NCBI RefSeq assembly: GCF_014202995.1
Contig: NZ_JACHIA010000035.1
Coordinates: 1-35,609 of the forward strand
Length of the DNA stretch: 35,609 bases
Origin: Longimicrobium terrae
GTDB lineage: Bacteria; Gemmatimonadota; Gemmatimonadetes; Longimicrobiales; Longimicrobiaceae
Direction: 5' to 3'
Part shown: positions 16,931-24,256 of the stretch, one piece after another
How positions within the stretch are numbered: the stretch's first letter is position 1
Layout: the number at the start of each line of letters is the position of its first letter
Notes under the pieces: model-generated
The model's input: the letters and a program-made list of their open reading frames with translations, nothing else
Database searches by the model: none
Told to the model about the DNA's origin: nothing
Made by a program: the position numbers and the translations under genes

Positions 16931-17755
16931 TCAGCGGAGCCGTCCGACACGGCGGGTGGGGATGACGACTTCCACCTGCACGCCGGGGAAGTAGGGCAAG
17001 TGCATGCGTACCGCGCTGTTGCGCCAGGGAAGCGGACCGGCCAGCTCCACCGTTCGGCTGCGCACGCGCATGCGGCCCCCCAACCGCCCCACTACGTGGG
17101 CCACGCGCTGCAGCCCCAGCCCGCGACCCGGCTCGGCAAAGCGGCTCCGGCCCCGCAGCAGCGCCTCCTGCACGGCGTACGGCTCCTCGTTCAACCCCAG
17201 CGAGCCGGCAAACCCCGACCCGGAATCCGCCACCGCAATGCGCAGTTCCCTGGGCGTGGTCTGCCACGCGGCCACCCACGCCGGCGCCTGCGCATGCTCG
17301 ATGGCGTTGCGCGACAGGTCGCGGACCACACCGGACAGCGCCTGCGCCTCTGCGGGGAGCCAACCCAGGTCGGCCAGCCGCTCCGCGAAGCGCGGGCCCG
17401 CCACGTTTTCGGACAGCGGCGTCGCGCCGTCCGGAATGCGGACGGGCGGAATGAGCGCGCGCGGCGGAACAGGCAGCGCGGGCACCTCCACCCCGTGCAC
17501 GCCGGCCAGAAGAACCAGCGTCAGCAGGGCGCCGGGCTCGGCCGCGCGCACGTAGCGGGCGTCGAAGCACGGGGGCGCCACCAGCGGCGTAAGCCGGTCC
17601 AGCAGTTCCTCCATGGCATCCGAATGCAGCCGGAACGGGAGCACGACCACGCTGTCGCCACTGGGGCGAAAGTGCGGGCCCGGCTCCTCCAGCGCGGCCC
17701 AGTCTCCTGCCATCGCGCGGGCTTCCGCCAAGCGCGGTTCTCGGGAGCGGTGCAT
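16931..17755 (-). CDS. GHKL ATPase-domain protein
   Basis: A 274-residue protein whose C-terminal half is a HATPase_c fold: N box with Asn150 (VVRDLSRNAIEHAQ), G1 box with Asp177 (VADSGSGFAG), G2 box RGLGLQRVAHVVGRLGG. No dimerisation/phosphotransfer (DHp) domain with a phospho-His, no membrane segment and no signal peptide are visible. The first 130 residues (about 35-60: VVVLPFRLHSDAMEELLDRL) are unrecognised. It could be a soluble kinase-like or anti-sigma-type ATPase that acts on a separate partner; the receiver at 5438-5812 is one candidate, without proof. GAGGAAGAAG directly precedes the ATG, and a palindrome related to that at 13489 lies 45 bases upstream. Confidence 0.8.
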   Translation of the reverse strand: MHRSREPRLAEARAMAGDWAALEEPGPHFRPSGDSVVVLPFRLHSDAMEELLDRLTPLVAPPCFDARYVRAAEPGALLTLVLLAGVHGVEVPALPVPPRALIPPVRIPDGATPLSENVAGPRFAERLADLGWLPAEAQALSGVVRDLSRNAIEHAQAPAWVAAWQTTPRELRIAVADSGSGFAGSLGLNEEPYAVQEALLRGRSRFAEPGRGLGLQRVAHVVGRLGGRMRVRSRTVELAGPLPWRNSAVRMHLPYFPGVQVEVVIPTRRVGRLR

Positions 17756-17800
17756 CTTCTTCCTCTTCCGAACGCCCTGCGTTTCCTCCGAAATCCATTC

Positions 17801-17817
17801 GGAAGAATTCCTTCCAA
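17801..17817. promoter_or_regulatory. Palindromic candidate operator upstream of the GHKL gene
   Basis: Read on the minus strand the site is TTGGAAGGAATTCTTCC, sharing 15 of 17 positions with the site at 13489-13507. It ends 45 bases before the GHKL start codon. A shared regulator of two otherwise unrelated small units is the simplest reading. Confidence 0.55.
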
Positions 17818-17960
17818 TTTCGCGGCAACTCCGTGAGGGATCAAGCCCTCGCGGCTGGACGCGCAGGAGAGATCCTCCGGCCAGCCGCTCTCATCGCAGA
17901 GCGACGCCCGGGTCACCTCCGCTATCCGGACACCTGCCTATTCTCTCCCGCCACGCGCAA

Positions 17961-17997
17961 GAAAACGGGACGCCGCAGCCAATGCCACGCCGTCCCG
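17961..17997 (-). terminator. Rho-independent terminator of the small peptide gene
   Basis: On the minus strand a CGGGACG / CGTCCCG stem (17991-17997 with 17966-17972), extendable by further G-C pairs, is followed directly by TTTTC. It lies 25 bases after the stop of the 47-residue gene. Confidence 0.7.
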
Positions 17998-18022
17998 AGA
18001 TCCACTCCAACGGAAAGAACCG

Positions 18023-18166
18023 TTACAGTTCTCCGGACAGCAGCGTCTCGGTCTGAAGACCACCCACGTGCTGCACGCTGGGACGAACGAACGGCTGGCG
18101 CGCGGAAGGCGCTGGCGCCGGAACGGCCGGCGTGGCCGAATCCTGGTTGATGCCGGGCTGGGACAT
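18023..18166 (-). CDS. Small peptide with a lasso-RiPP-type leader signature
   Basis: A 47-residue peptide, shorter than the usual gene-finding limit. The ATG at 18166 has GAGG 6 bases upstream, and a rho-independent terminator with a T-run follows, so it looks like a real single-gene unit. Residues 1-25 are Pro/Ala-rich. Residues 26-41 fit the leader consensus of lasso-type RiPP precursors (YxxPxLxxxGxxxxxT): Phe26, Pro29, Val31, Gly35, Leu37, Thr41. In lasso systems this segment is bound by a RiPP recognition element. Only six residues (LLSGEL) follow, too short for a lasso core, and no cyclase, protease or recognition-element gene is in the window. It may be an orphan precursor, a decayed one, or a carrier-type peptide. 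The formyltransferase-like gene lies 288 bases upstream on the same strand. Confidence 0.6.
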   Translation of the reverse strand: MSQPGINQDSATPAVPAPAPSARQPFVRPSVQHVGGLQTETLLSGEL

Positions 18167-18454
18167 GGTATGCCTCAAGTGTAGGAGTGAGGGCGACTTG
18201 GATGGATCGCGACGGCCGCATCGGCGGCCGCGCGTCGCCTGGCGGGCGGGCGTGGATCCATGGGTCGGGTAGCTGCTGCGGTCCTGCGGAACTCCGGCAG
18301 CGCGGGAATCAGCAGCAGAACGTATGCCGCGATTGCACGCGGCCCCCGGACGACGGCTGGTTCGGCACCCGTCGGCACGCATTCCGCCATCGGCGGCACG
18401 CTCCGGCCCGTCGGGCCTGCCGCGCGGGTGCGGACATTTCCCGCCTGCCCGGAA

Positions 18455-19267
18455 TCAGCCGGCGCGGGGGAGGAAATCGGCCTCGGCATCGGCGGGAAGG
18501 GAAAGGTCCTCCGGGTCGCAGAGCGGGCGCCAGCGGTCCAGCAGCGTCCGCGCGGCACCCTGGCGCACGGCGGCGTCCACGGCGGGCTGCTCGGGGCTTC
18601 CTTTCAGATCGCGACACAGGGGAAAACGGCCAGTGTGCGGCGTGCCGGACGGAAGAGGACCCGCGACGGCGGCTTCGATCAGTTCCGCCGTCATCTCCAG
18701 CCACAGCCGGTACAATCCGTCGCGCAGCGCGGCTTCCGTTTCCGCTCCGCCTACGTCCACCAGCCGGCGCCGCAGCATGGGGCCGGTGTCGATCCCCGCG
18801 TCCACCCGGAACGCCGTGGCGCCGAGCGGGACGCCGCGCAGCAGCGAATTGCCGACCGGGCTGCCGCCGCGGATCCACGGGAGCAGGCCCGGATGCACGT
18901 TCACCACGCCTTCCGCGGGGATGGCGAGGACGTGTGGCTTCACCAGCCCGCATCGCGCCAGCACGAGCACGTCCGGCCGCAGCCGCCGCAGAGCGCGCGC
19001 GGTCCCGCCCCCGTTCAGCGTGCGGGTGACGACCAGCCGTTCCGCCGCGCCGCGCACATCGGCCCTCCGTTGCCGCCGCATCCAGCGCACGAGAACCATC
19101 GCCGACGTGCGCAGGCGCAGGAGGATGGACGCGGACGCGCCTGCGCGGCTCAGGCGGGAATCGTACAGGACCACGCCCTGCACCCGGGTTCCGCGGCGGA
19201 CGAGCAGCGCGAGCAGATCGTCCAGAAACGATCCGCCGGGCGACAGGATCACGACACGGCGCGTCAT
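18455..19267 (-). CDS. Formyltransferase-family protein
   Basis: A 270-residue protein with a formyltransferase fold of the Fmt/PurN/ArnA class, which uses N10-formyltetrahydrofolate. The catalytic triad is intact and well spaced: Asn123 and His125 in VVNVHPGLLPWIRGG, and Asp160 in DAGIDTGPML. It is not Fmt itself: it is shorter than about 310 residues and lacks the Fmt C-terminal domain. N-terminal RRVVILSPGGSFLDDLL is a Rossmann-like start. The acceptor could be an amino sugar, an amine or a small metabolite; sequence does not say. The ATG at 19267 fits the domain start, with no strong Shine-Dalgarno sequence. The next gene downstream on its strand is the 47-residue peptide. Confidence 0.82.
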   Translation of the reverse strand: MTRRVVILSPGGSFLDDLLALLVRRGTRVQGVVLYDSRLSRAGASASILLRLRTSAMVLVRWMRRQRRADVRGAAERLVVTRTLNGGGTARALRRLRPDVLVLARCGLVKPHVLAIPAEGVVNVHPGLLPWIRGGSPVGNSLLRGVPLGATAFRVDAGIDTGPMLRRRLVDVGGAETEAALRDGLYRLWLEMTAELIEAAVAGPLPSGTPHTGRFPLCRDLKGSPEQPAVDAAVRQGAARTLLDRWRPLCDPEDLSLPADAEADFLPRAG

Positions 19268-19566
19268 CTGGTCATCGTACCGGGGAGTTTGTCGGGCGAG
19301 GGGTGCGCATTTCACGTCCCTGGCGCAAACAGGCCGACGAATCTACGCGCATCGGGCGTCCATGAAAGAGCGCGTCCGGCCGGCTCCATGGCGGAGGCCA
19401 ACGTTCTCGGACACAGACGAGCGTCGCGGGGTGGATGGGGTGACGCAGACGGCACCATCCAGTACCCGACCGGACTGCTCGCTGGTGCGATGGACAATCG
19501 CCATCCCGCATCCTCGTCCGCGAACCCCGCCGACCACATGGCCGAGGGCACGCGCGGAAGGTAGAT

Positions 19567-22302
19567 TTGACCACTTCCCGTCGCATTTCCCCGCACCGCC
19601 CGCTGATTGAGATGCATGCCTTTTTCCGCGCGTTGGGAACGGCCGCGGCCGCGTCGCTCGCGGCCGGCGCCGTGACCGCGCAAATGCCGCTCTACCAATC
19701 GGATGAGTTTACGGTAACCGACTCGTCCGTGCAGCAGGGGCGATGGGTGGCCGTGGCGCGCTCGCGGGATACGCTGGTGTCCACGTATCCGCGCGCCGGG
19801 CGGGAGATGCACTTTCGATTCAGCCTGAACGGGGCGGATAACGAGTTTCCGTCCGGGACGGAGCACACGCTGTACATCCGTCCCACGGATGGCCGCATCG
19901 AATCGCCGCTGTACGTATTCGGACAGGAGCAGCCCCCGTTCATCCCCACGCCGGAAGCGGTCTCCACCAGCGAGGAGGGCATCGCAAGCGTCACCATCCG
20001 CCTGGATCTGCGCGCGGTGATGCATGAGTTCGCGCGGACGGGCACGTACACGCCGCCGCAGGGACCGCCCATCCGCCGTGCGGACTTCCACGCGGTATAC
20101 GCCATCGGTGACGTGGAGCCGCTGAGCTGGGACGCCGGCGCGCTGCGCCCGCAATCCGCCGCACGCCTCACGGATCCCGACGGGGACGGCATCTTTACGC
20201 TGACGCTGCCGATCGAGGCGCGGTACACGCGGCCGCTGGCGACGCCGGGCCAGGCGGTCTGGACGCGCACGGCGGACCTGTCCGCCTATCCGCAACTCCG
20301 CTCGCCGCAGCGCCTTGTGGATGCACTCCACCGGATGTCGCTGGAGGAACTGGGCCAGTTGGTTCGCGAAGACGGCGCGCTCGCCGCTGGCGCCAAGTGG
20401 CCGGGCGTGTGGACGCGCGACGTATCGTACGCGTCGGTGCTGTCGCTGGCCATCGTGGCGCCCGACGCGGTGCGCCGCAGCCTGCTGGCCAAGGTGGATT
20501 CCGCCGGCCGCATCATCCAGGACACGGGCACGGGCGGTTCGTGGCCGGTGTCCACGGACCGCGTGACATGGGCGCTGGCCGCGTGGGAACTGTATGCGGT
20601 TACGGGAGATCGCGAGTGGCTGCGCACCGCGTACGACGTCATCCGCCGCTCCGCGGAGGCGGACCTGCACGCCGCGCGCGACCACGAAACCGGGCTGGTG
20701 ACCGGCGAATCGTCGTTCACCGACTGGCGGGAGCAGAGTTACCCGCGCTGGATGCAGCCGGGTGACATCGCCCAGTCCGCGGCCGCGGGCACCAACGTCG
20801 TCCATTACGCCACGTGGCGGATTCTGGCTGACATGGCCGCCGCGCTGGGCGAGCCCGGCGCCCGGTGGTCCGCCGCCGCCGACAGCCTGCGCACGGCCAT
20901 CAACACGCACCTGTGGGACGCGGACGCCGGCGTGTACTCCACCTTCCGCTACGGCCGCACCTTTCCCGTCCTCGCCCGGCGCTCCGACGCGCTGGCGGAG
21001 GCGCTGAGCATCATCTACGGCGTGGCGAACGGCGAGCGGCGCGCCAGAATCTCTGCCCGTACGCCCGTTGTCGCCTTTGGTGCGCCGGTGTTCTGGCCAT
21101 ACATCCCCGAAATCCCGTCCTACCACAACGGCGCGCTCTGGCCGTTCGTGAACGCCTACTGGCTGTGGGCGGCGGCGGAGGCCGGCAACACCGCCGCGGT
21201 GGAGCATGGGCTGGCATCGGTATACCGGCCCGCCGCGCTCTTTCTGACCAACAAGGAGAACATGGTGGCCAGCACCGGCCACTTCGACGGGACGGAGTTG
21301 AATTCCGACCGCCAGCTGTGGAGCGTGGCGGGCAATCTGGCCGCCAGCTACCGCGTGCTCTTCGGGATGCGCTTTCAGCCGGACCGCCTGGTGTTTCGCC
21401 CCATGGTGCCGCCGGGGTACGCGGGCGAACGCACGCTTTCCAACCTGCGCTACCGGAACGCGACACTGACGGTCACCGTGCGCGGATTCGGGGACGGGGT
21501 CGCGGAGGTTCGGGTGGATGGACGGACCGCCGTGACCGCGGAGGTGCCCGCGGAGCTTTCGGGCGCGCACACGGTGGAGATCCGGATGAACGGGCGCTGG
21601 CCGGAGGGGCGCATCCACAGGGTGGACAATCACTTCTCCCCCGCGGCGCCGCTTTTGGCGATGCGCGGGAGCACGCTGGGATGGGACGCGGTTCCGGGCG
21701 CGGCGGAGTATCGCGTCTACCGGAACGGGCAGACGATCGCGACCACGCGTGAGACCAGCATTCGCCCGGCGCCGTGGGCCGGGTTCGCGGAGTACCAGGT
21801 GATGGCGGTGGATTCCGCCGGCGCCGAATCGTTTCTGAGCGAGCCGGTCCGCGCCGGGGGCACCGGCGTGGTCGCCCGTCCCCAGGATGTGCCGCTGGAG
21901 ACGGAGCACGTCGGGTTCACCGGGGCGGGATACGTGCGCCTGACGCGCGAAGGCAACACGCGCGTCAGCGTCCCCGTGACGGTCGCGTGTGGCGGGATGT
22001 ACGTGGTGGATGCACGCTACGCGAACGGGAGCGGGCCCATCAACACCGACGCCAGGGCCGCCATCCGCACGCTGCTGGTGGACGGGCGCGAGGCGGGCGT
22101 GCTGGTGATGCCGCAGCGGGGCACAAACCGCTGGTCGGATTGGGGATACGGGACCTCGCTGCGCGTTCGCCTCGCCCCGGGCGCGCACACGCTGACGCTC
22201 GCGTTCACGCCGCTGGACGAGAACATGGACCGCCACGTCAACACCGCGCTGCTGGATCACCTGCGCCTCACGCTGATCGAACCAGACGCGTCCTGCCGGT
22301 AG
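19567..22302 (+). CDS. Secreted six-hairpin glycosidase with C-terminal Fn3 and carbohydrate-binding-like domains
   Basis: Up to 911 residues. A signal peptide (hydrophobic AAAASLAAGAVTAQ) is followed by an N-terminal beta-sandwich (about 40-220), an (alpha/alpha)6 barrel (about 230-620) and C-terminal beta domains: an Fn3-like module (about 700-765) and a CBM-like module (about 780-905). Barrel motifs include KWPGVWTRDVSYAS, FTDWREQSYPRWMQPGD and IPSYHNGALWPF, the signature of glycogen-debranching/GH63/GH15-like enzymes; the exact family is uncertain. It likely hydrolyses alpha-linked glycans outside the cytoplasm. GGAAGG lies 5 bases before a TTG at 19567, favouring that start; ATG 19612 would also give a signal peptide. 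It converges with the starch locus and may be functionally linked to it. Confidence 0.85.
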   Translation: MTTSRRISPHRPLIEMHAFFRALGTAAAASLAAGAVTAQMPLYQSDEFTVTDSSVQQGRWVAVARSRDTLVSTYPRAGREMHFRFSLNGADNEFPSGTEHTLYIRPTDGRIESPLYVFGQEQPPFIPTPEAVSTSEEGIASVTIRLDLRAVMHEFARTGTYTPPQGPPIRRADFHAVYAIGDVEPLSWDAGALRPQSAARLTDPDGDGIFTLTLPIEARYTRPLATPGQAVWTRTADLSAYPQLRSPQRLVDALHRMSLEELGQLVREDGALAAGAKWPGVWTRDVSYASVLSLAIVAPDAVRRSLLAKVDSAGRIIQDTGTGGSWPVSTDRVTWALAAWELYAVTGDREWLRTAYDVIRRSAEADLHAARDHETGLVTGESSFTDWREQSYPRWMQPGDIAQSAAAGTNVVHYATWRILADMAAALGEPGARWSAAADSLRTAINTHLWDADAGVYSTFRYGRTFPVLARRSDALAEALSIIYGVANGERRARISARTPVVAFGAPVFWPYIPEIPSYHNGALWPFVNAYWLWAAAEAGNTAAVEHGLASVYRPAALFLTNKENMVASTGHFDGTELNSDRQLWSVAGNLAASYRVLFGMRFQPDRLVFRPMVPPGYAGERTLSNLRYRNATLTVTVRGFGDGVAEVRVDGRTAVTAEVPAELSGAHTVEIRMNGRWPEGRIHRVDNHFSPAAPLLAMRGSTLGWDAVPGAAEYRVYRNGQTIATTRETSIRPAPWAGFAEYQVMAVDSAGAESFLSEPVRAGGTGVVARPQDVPLETEHVGFTGAGYVRLTREGNTRVSVPVTVACGGMYVVDARYANGSGPINTDARAAIRTLLVDGREAGVLVMPQRGTNRWSDWGYGTSLRVRLAPGAHTLTLAFTPLDENMDRHVNTALLDHLRLTLIEPDASCR

Positions 22303-22313
22303 CGGAGTTCCTT

Positions 22314-22385
22314 GAGCGAATAGATCCGCCGCTCGAAGTGCGGGAAGCCCCGACACGGCGCTACACGCGCGCCGTTCGGGGCTTC
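22314..22385. repeat. Dispersed intergenic repeat, third copy, with hairpin
   Basis: The block at 22314-22332 is an inverted relative of 537-556 and 8169-8188. It is followed by a long hairpin (22344-22360 with 22370-22385) whose arms contain GAAGCCCCG / CGGGGCTTC, as near 8116-8159. The hairpin may also terminate the glycosidase transcript. Confidence 0.65.
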
Positions 22386-22540
22386 AACTGCTTCAGGAGC
22401 GGCGATGTCGGAAAGTGGCTGGGCTGGCAGCCGGGCCATGTGAGCGGCAATCTGCACACTCGATGTCGTGTTCAGATTCACAGGCCCTCTCCCGCTTCAT
22501 CCCCAGTTAAACGCTAGAACATTCCTGCGATATGAAACTC

Positions 22541-22569
22541 TGGACAGCGGGTGGAATCCCGTTTACAAT
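22541..22569 (+). promoter_or_regulatory. Strong sigma-70-type promoter
   Basis: TGGACA at 22541-22546, a 17-base spacer, and TACAAT at 22564-22569: one mismatch to each consensus hexamer with ideal spacing. It lies in a locally AT-rich stretch, 66 bases before a small ORF with a strong ribosome-binding site. Confidence 0.65.
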
Positions 22570-22634
22570 ATGGACACCTCAAGACGGACAGAGGGGAGTT
22601 TGACACACAGCAGGTGAAACGAAAGGAGAGCCCC

Positions 22635-22718
22635 ATGCGACGTCCTCTCGCCACCCGAGTCACAGCCCGGCACCGCGCGGAGATCGCGATTGTGAAGCGG
22701 AAAATCCGGATGCGATGA
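22635..22718 (+). CDS. Candidate 27-residue basic peptide
   Basis: An ORF of 27 codons starting MRRPLATRV and ending KRKIRMR, with nine Arg, two Lys and one His. AAAGGAGAG is centred about 8 bases before the ATG, as good a ribosome site as any in the window. A promoter-like sequence lies at 22541-22569 and a hairpin begins one base after the stop codon. There is no family to compare. It might be a short regulatory or leader peptide, a toxin-like peptide or a remnant; translation is inferred only from these signals. It is convergent with the permease gene. Confidence 0.4.
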   Translation: MRRPLATRVTARHRAEIAIVKRKIRMR

Positions 22719-22745
22719 AGCCTCCATCCAACAAGGATGAAGGCT
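22719..22745. terminator. Hairpin between the small ORF and the permease gene
   Basis: An 11-bp stem with one mismatch (22719-22729 with 22735-22745) and loop AACAA. It can end the small transcript (+) or the starch operon (-), which stops at 22777. No T-run. Confidence 0.6.
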
Positions 22746-22776
22746 CCGGTCCGGCCACTGAATCGTGCGGCGTTCT

Positions 22777-24183
22777 TCAATCCATGCGGCCGCTGCTGGG
22801 AACGGGCTGCACGGAGCCCTGAATGCCGAGCGCCTCGTGCTCGTCGGCATCCATCAGCCCCGCCGCGTCCACGGCGTCACCCGCGTCGTGCACCAGCAGC
22901 ACGGCCGCGGCGGCGATCACCATGCAGACGCCGCCGGCCATCACCATGTAGAGCGACGCGTTGGGGTTGTCGGCGCCGAACACCGAGCGAATCAGCGGGC
23001 CGAACGCCAGCGACGCCAGGATCTCGGGGATGACGATGAAGAAGTTGAACACGCCCATGTACACGCCCATCCGCTCCGACGGAATGGCGGTGGACAGGAT
23101 GGCGAACGGCATGGACAGGATGGAGGCCCAGGCGATCCCCACGCCCACCATCGTCAGCAGCAGCAGGTACTTGTCGTGGATGGCCCACACGCTCAGCAGC
23201 CCGGCCGCGCCGCACAGCAGCGCCAGGGCGTGCGTCAGCTTGCGGCTGGTGGCCCGGGCCAGCACGGGCAGGGCGAACGCGACGGCGAAGCAGGTGACGG
23301 AGTAGAAGGCGAACGCCAGCCCGCCCCACTCCACGCCGCGCGTGTACAGTTCCGACTTGGGATCGGTGGCGCCGAACACGTGACGCGCCACCGTGGGCAC
23401 AAAGAACATCCACATGCAGAACAGGCCCAGCCAGGTAAAGAACTGAACTACGGCAAGCTGCTTCATGGTGGCCGGCATCTCGCGCACGGCCGAACCGATT
23501 TCGCCGAACAGCGCGCCCACGCCGCCGCGGCTCCGCTTCTCGTGCTCGAACGCGGCGAGGTCCTCCGGCGGGTGCTCGGTGGTGGTGAACACCGTCCACA
23601 GCACGGCCAGCAGAAACACGCAGGCGCCGATCTGGAACGAGTACTTCACCGAGAGCGGAATTCCGCTCGCGGTGGCGCCGGTCACGCCCATCCAGCTCAG
23701 GATGAGCGGGAGCGCGTTGGCCAGGCTGGCGCCCACGCCGATGAAGAACGACTGCATCACGAAGCCGGCCGTCCGCTGACTCAGGTCCAGCTTGTCGGCC
23801 ACGAACGCGCGGAACGGCTCCATGCTGATGTTGATGGAGGCGTCCAGAATCCACAGCAGCGTCGCCGCCATCCACAGCGAGGTGGAAGTGGGCATGAAGA
23901 ACAGCGCGATGGAAGCCAGGATGGCGCCGGTGAGAAAGTACGGGCGGCGGCGTCCCAGCGGGCCCCAGGTGCGGTCGCTGAGCGCACCGATGATGGGCTG
24001 CACCAGCAGCCCGGTGACCGGCGCCGCCAGCCACAGCAGCGGCACCTCGTCCGGACGCGCGCCCAGCTTCTCGTACACGGCCGACATGTTGGCGAGCTGC
24101 AGCCCCCAGCCGAACTGAATGCCGAGAAAGCCGAAGCTCATGTTGAACATCTGCACCGGGTTCAGGCGCGGTTTTCTGGTCAC
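22777..24183 (-). CDS. MFS sugar permease, GPH/SLC45 (sucrose/maltose) type
   Basis: About 468 residues with twelve predicted membrane helices. The loop [18 protein letters not shown] is the characteristic motif of the GPH/SLC45-like sugar porters, and [18 protein letters not shown] fits the same group. Members in starch loci carry maltose or maltodextrins across the inner membrane with protons. The start is taken as GTG 24183 (then TRKPRLNP), since upstream codons overlap the amylase gene; an ATG twelve codons further on ([10 protein letters not shown]) is the alternative. The gap from the amylase stop is 73 bases, so it is probably the last gene of the operon. Confidence 0.88.
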   Translation of the reverse strand: MTRKPRLNPVQMFNMSFGFLGIQFGWGLQLANMSAVYEKLGARPDEVPLLWLAAPVTGLLVQPIIGALSDRTWGPLGRRRPYFLTGAILASIALFFMPTSTSLWMAATLLWILDASINISMEPFRAFVADKLDLSQRTAGFVMQSFFIGVGASLANALPLILSWMGVTGATASGIPLSVKYSFQIGACVFLLAVLWTVFTTTEHPPEDLAAFEHEKRSRGGVGALFGEIGSAVREMPATMKQLAVVQFFTWLGLFCMWMFFVPTVARHVFGATDPKSELYTRGVEWGGLAFAFYSVTCFAVAFALPVLARATSRKLTHALALLCGAAGLLSVWAIHDKYLLLLTMVGVGIAWASILSMPFAILSTAIPSERMGVYMGVFNFFIVIPEILASLAFGPLIRSVFGADNPNASLYMVMAGGVCMVIAAAAVLLVHDAGDAVDAAGLMDADEHEALGIQGSVQPVPSSGRMD

Positions 24184-24256
24184 GGCGGGTTCAGGCGTTG
24201 GATGAGGAGAGCGGCGCCGCCGGAGGCCGTCCGGCGGCGGCACGGTTCGCGGTGCG

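Noticed and set aside
18187-19029. 280-codon plus-strand frame with GGAGTGAGGG before it
   Set aside because: It runs antisense through the conserved formyltransferase gene and has low-complexity Arg/Ala/Pro content.
19312-22356. 1014-codon open frame on the minus strand
   Set aside because: Antisense to the six-hairpin glycosidase, Arg/His-rich and without domains.
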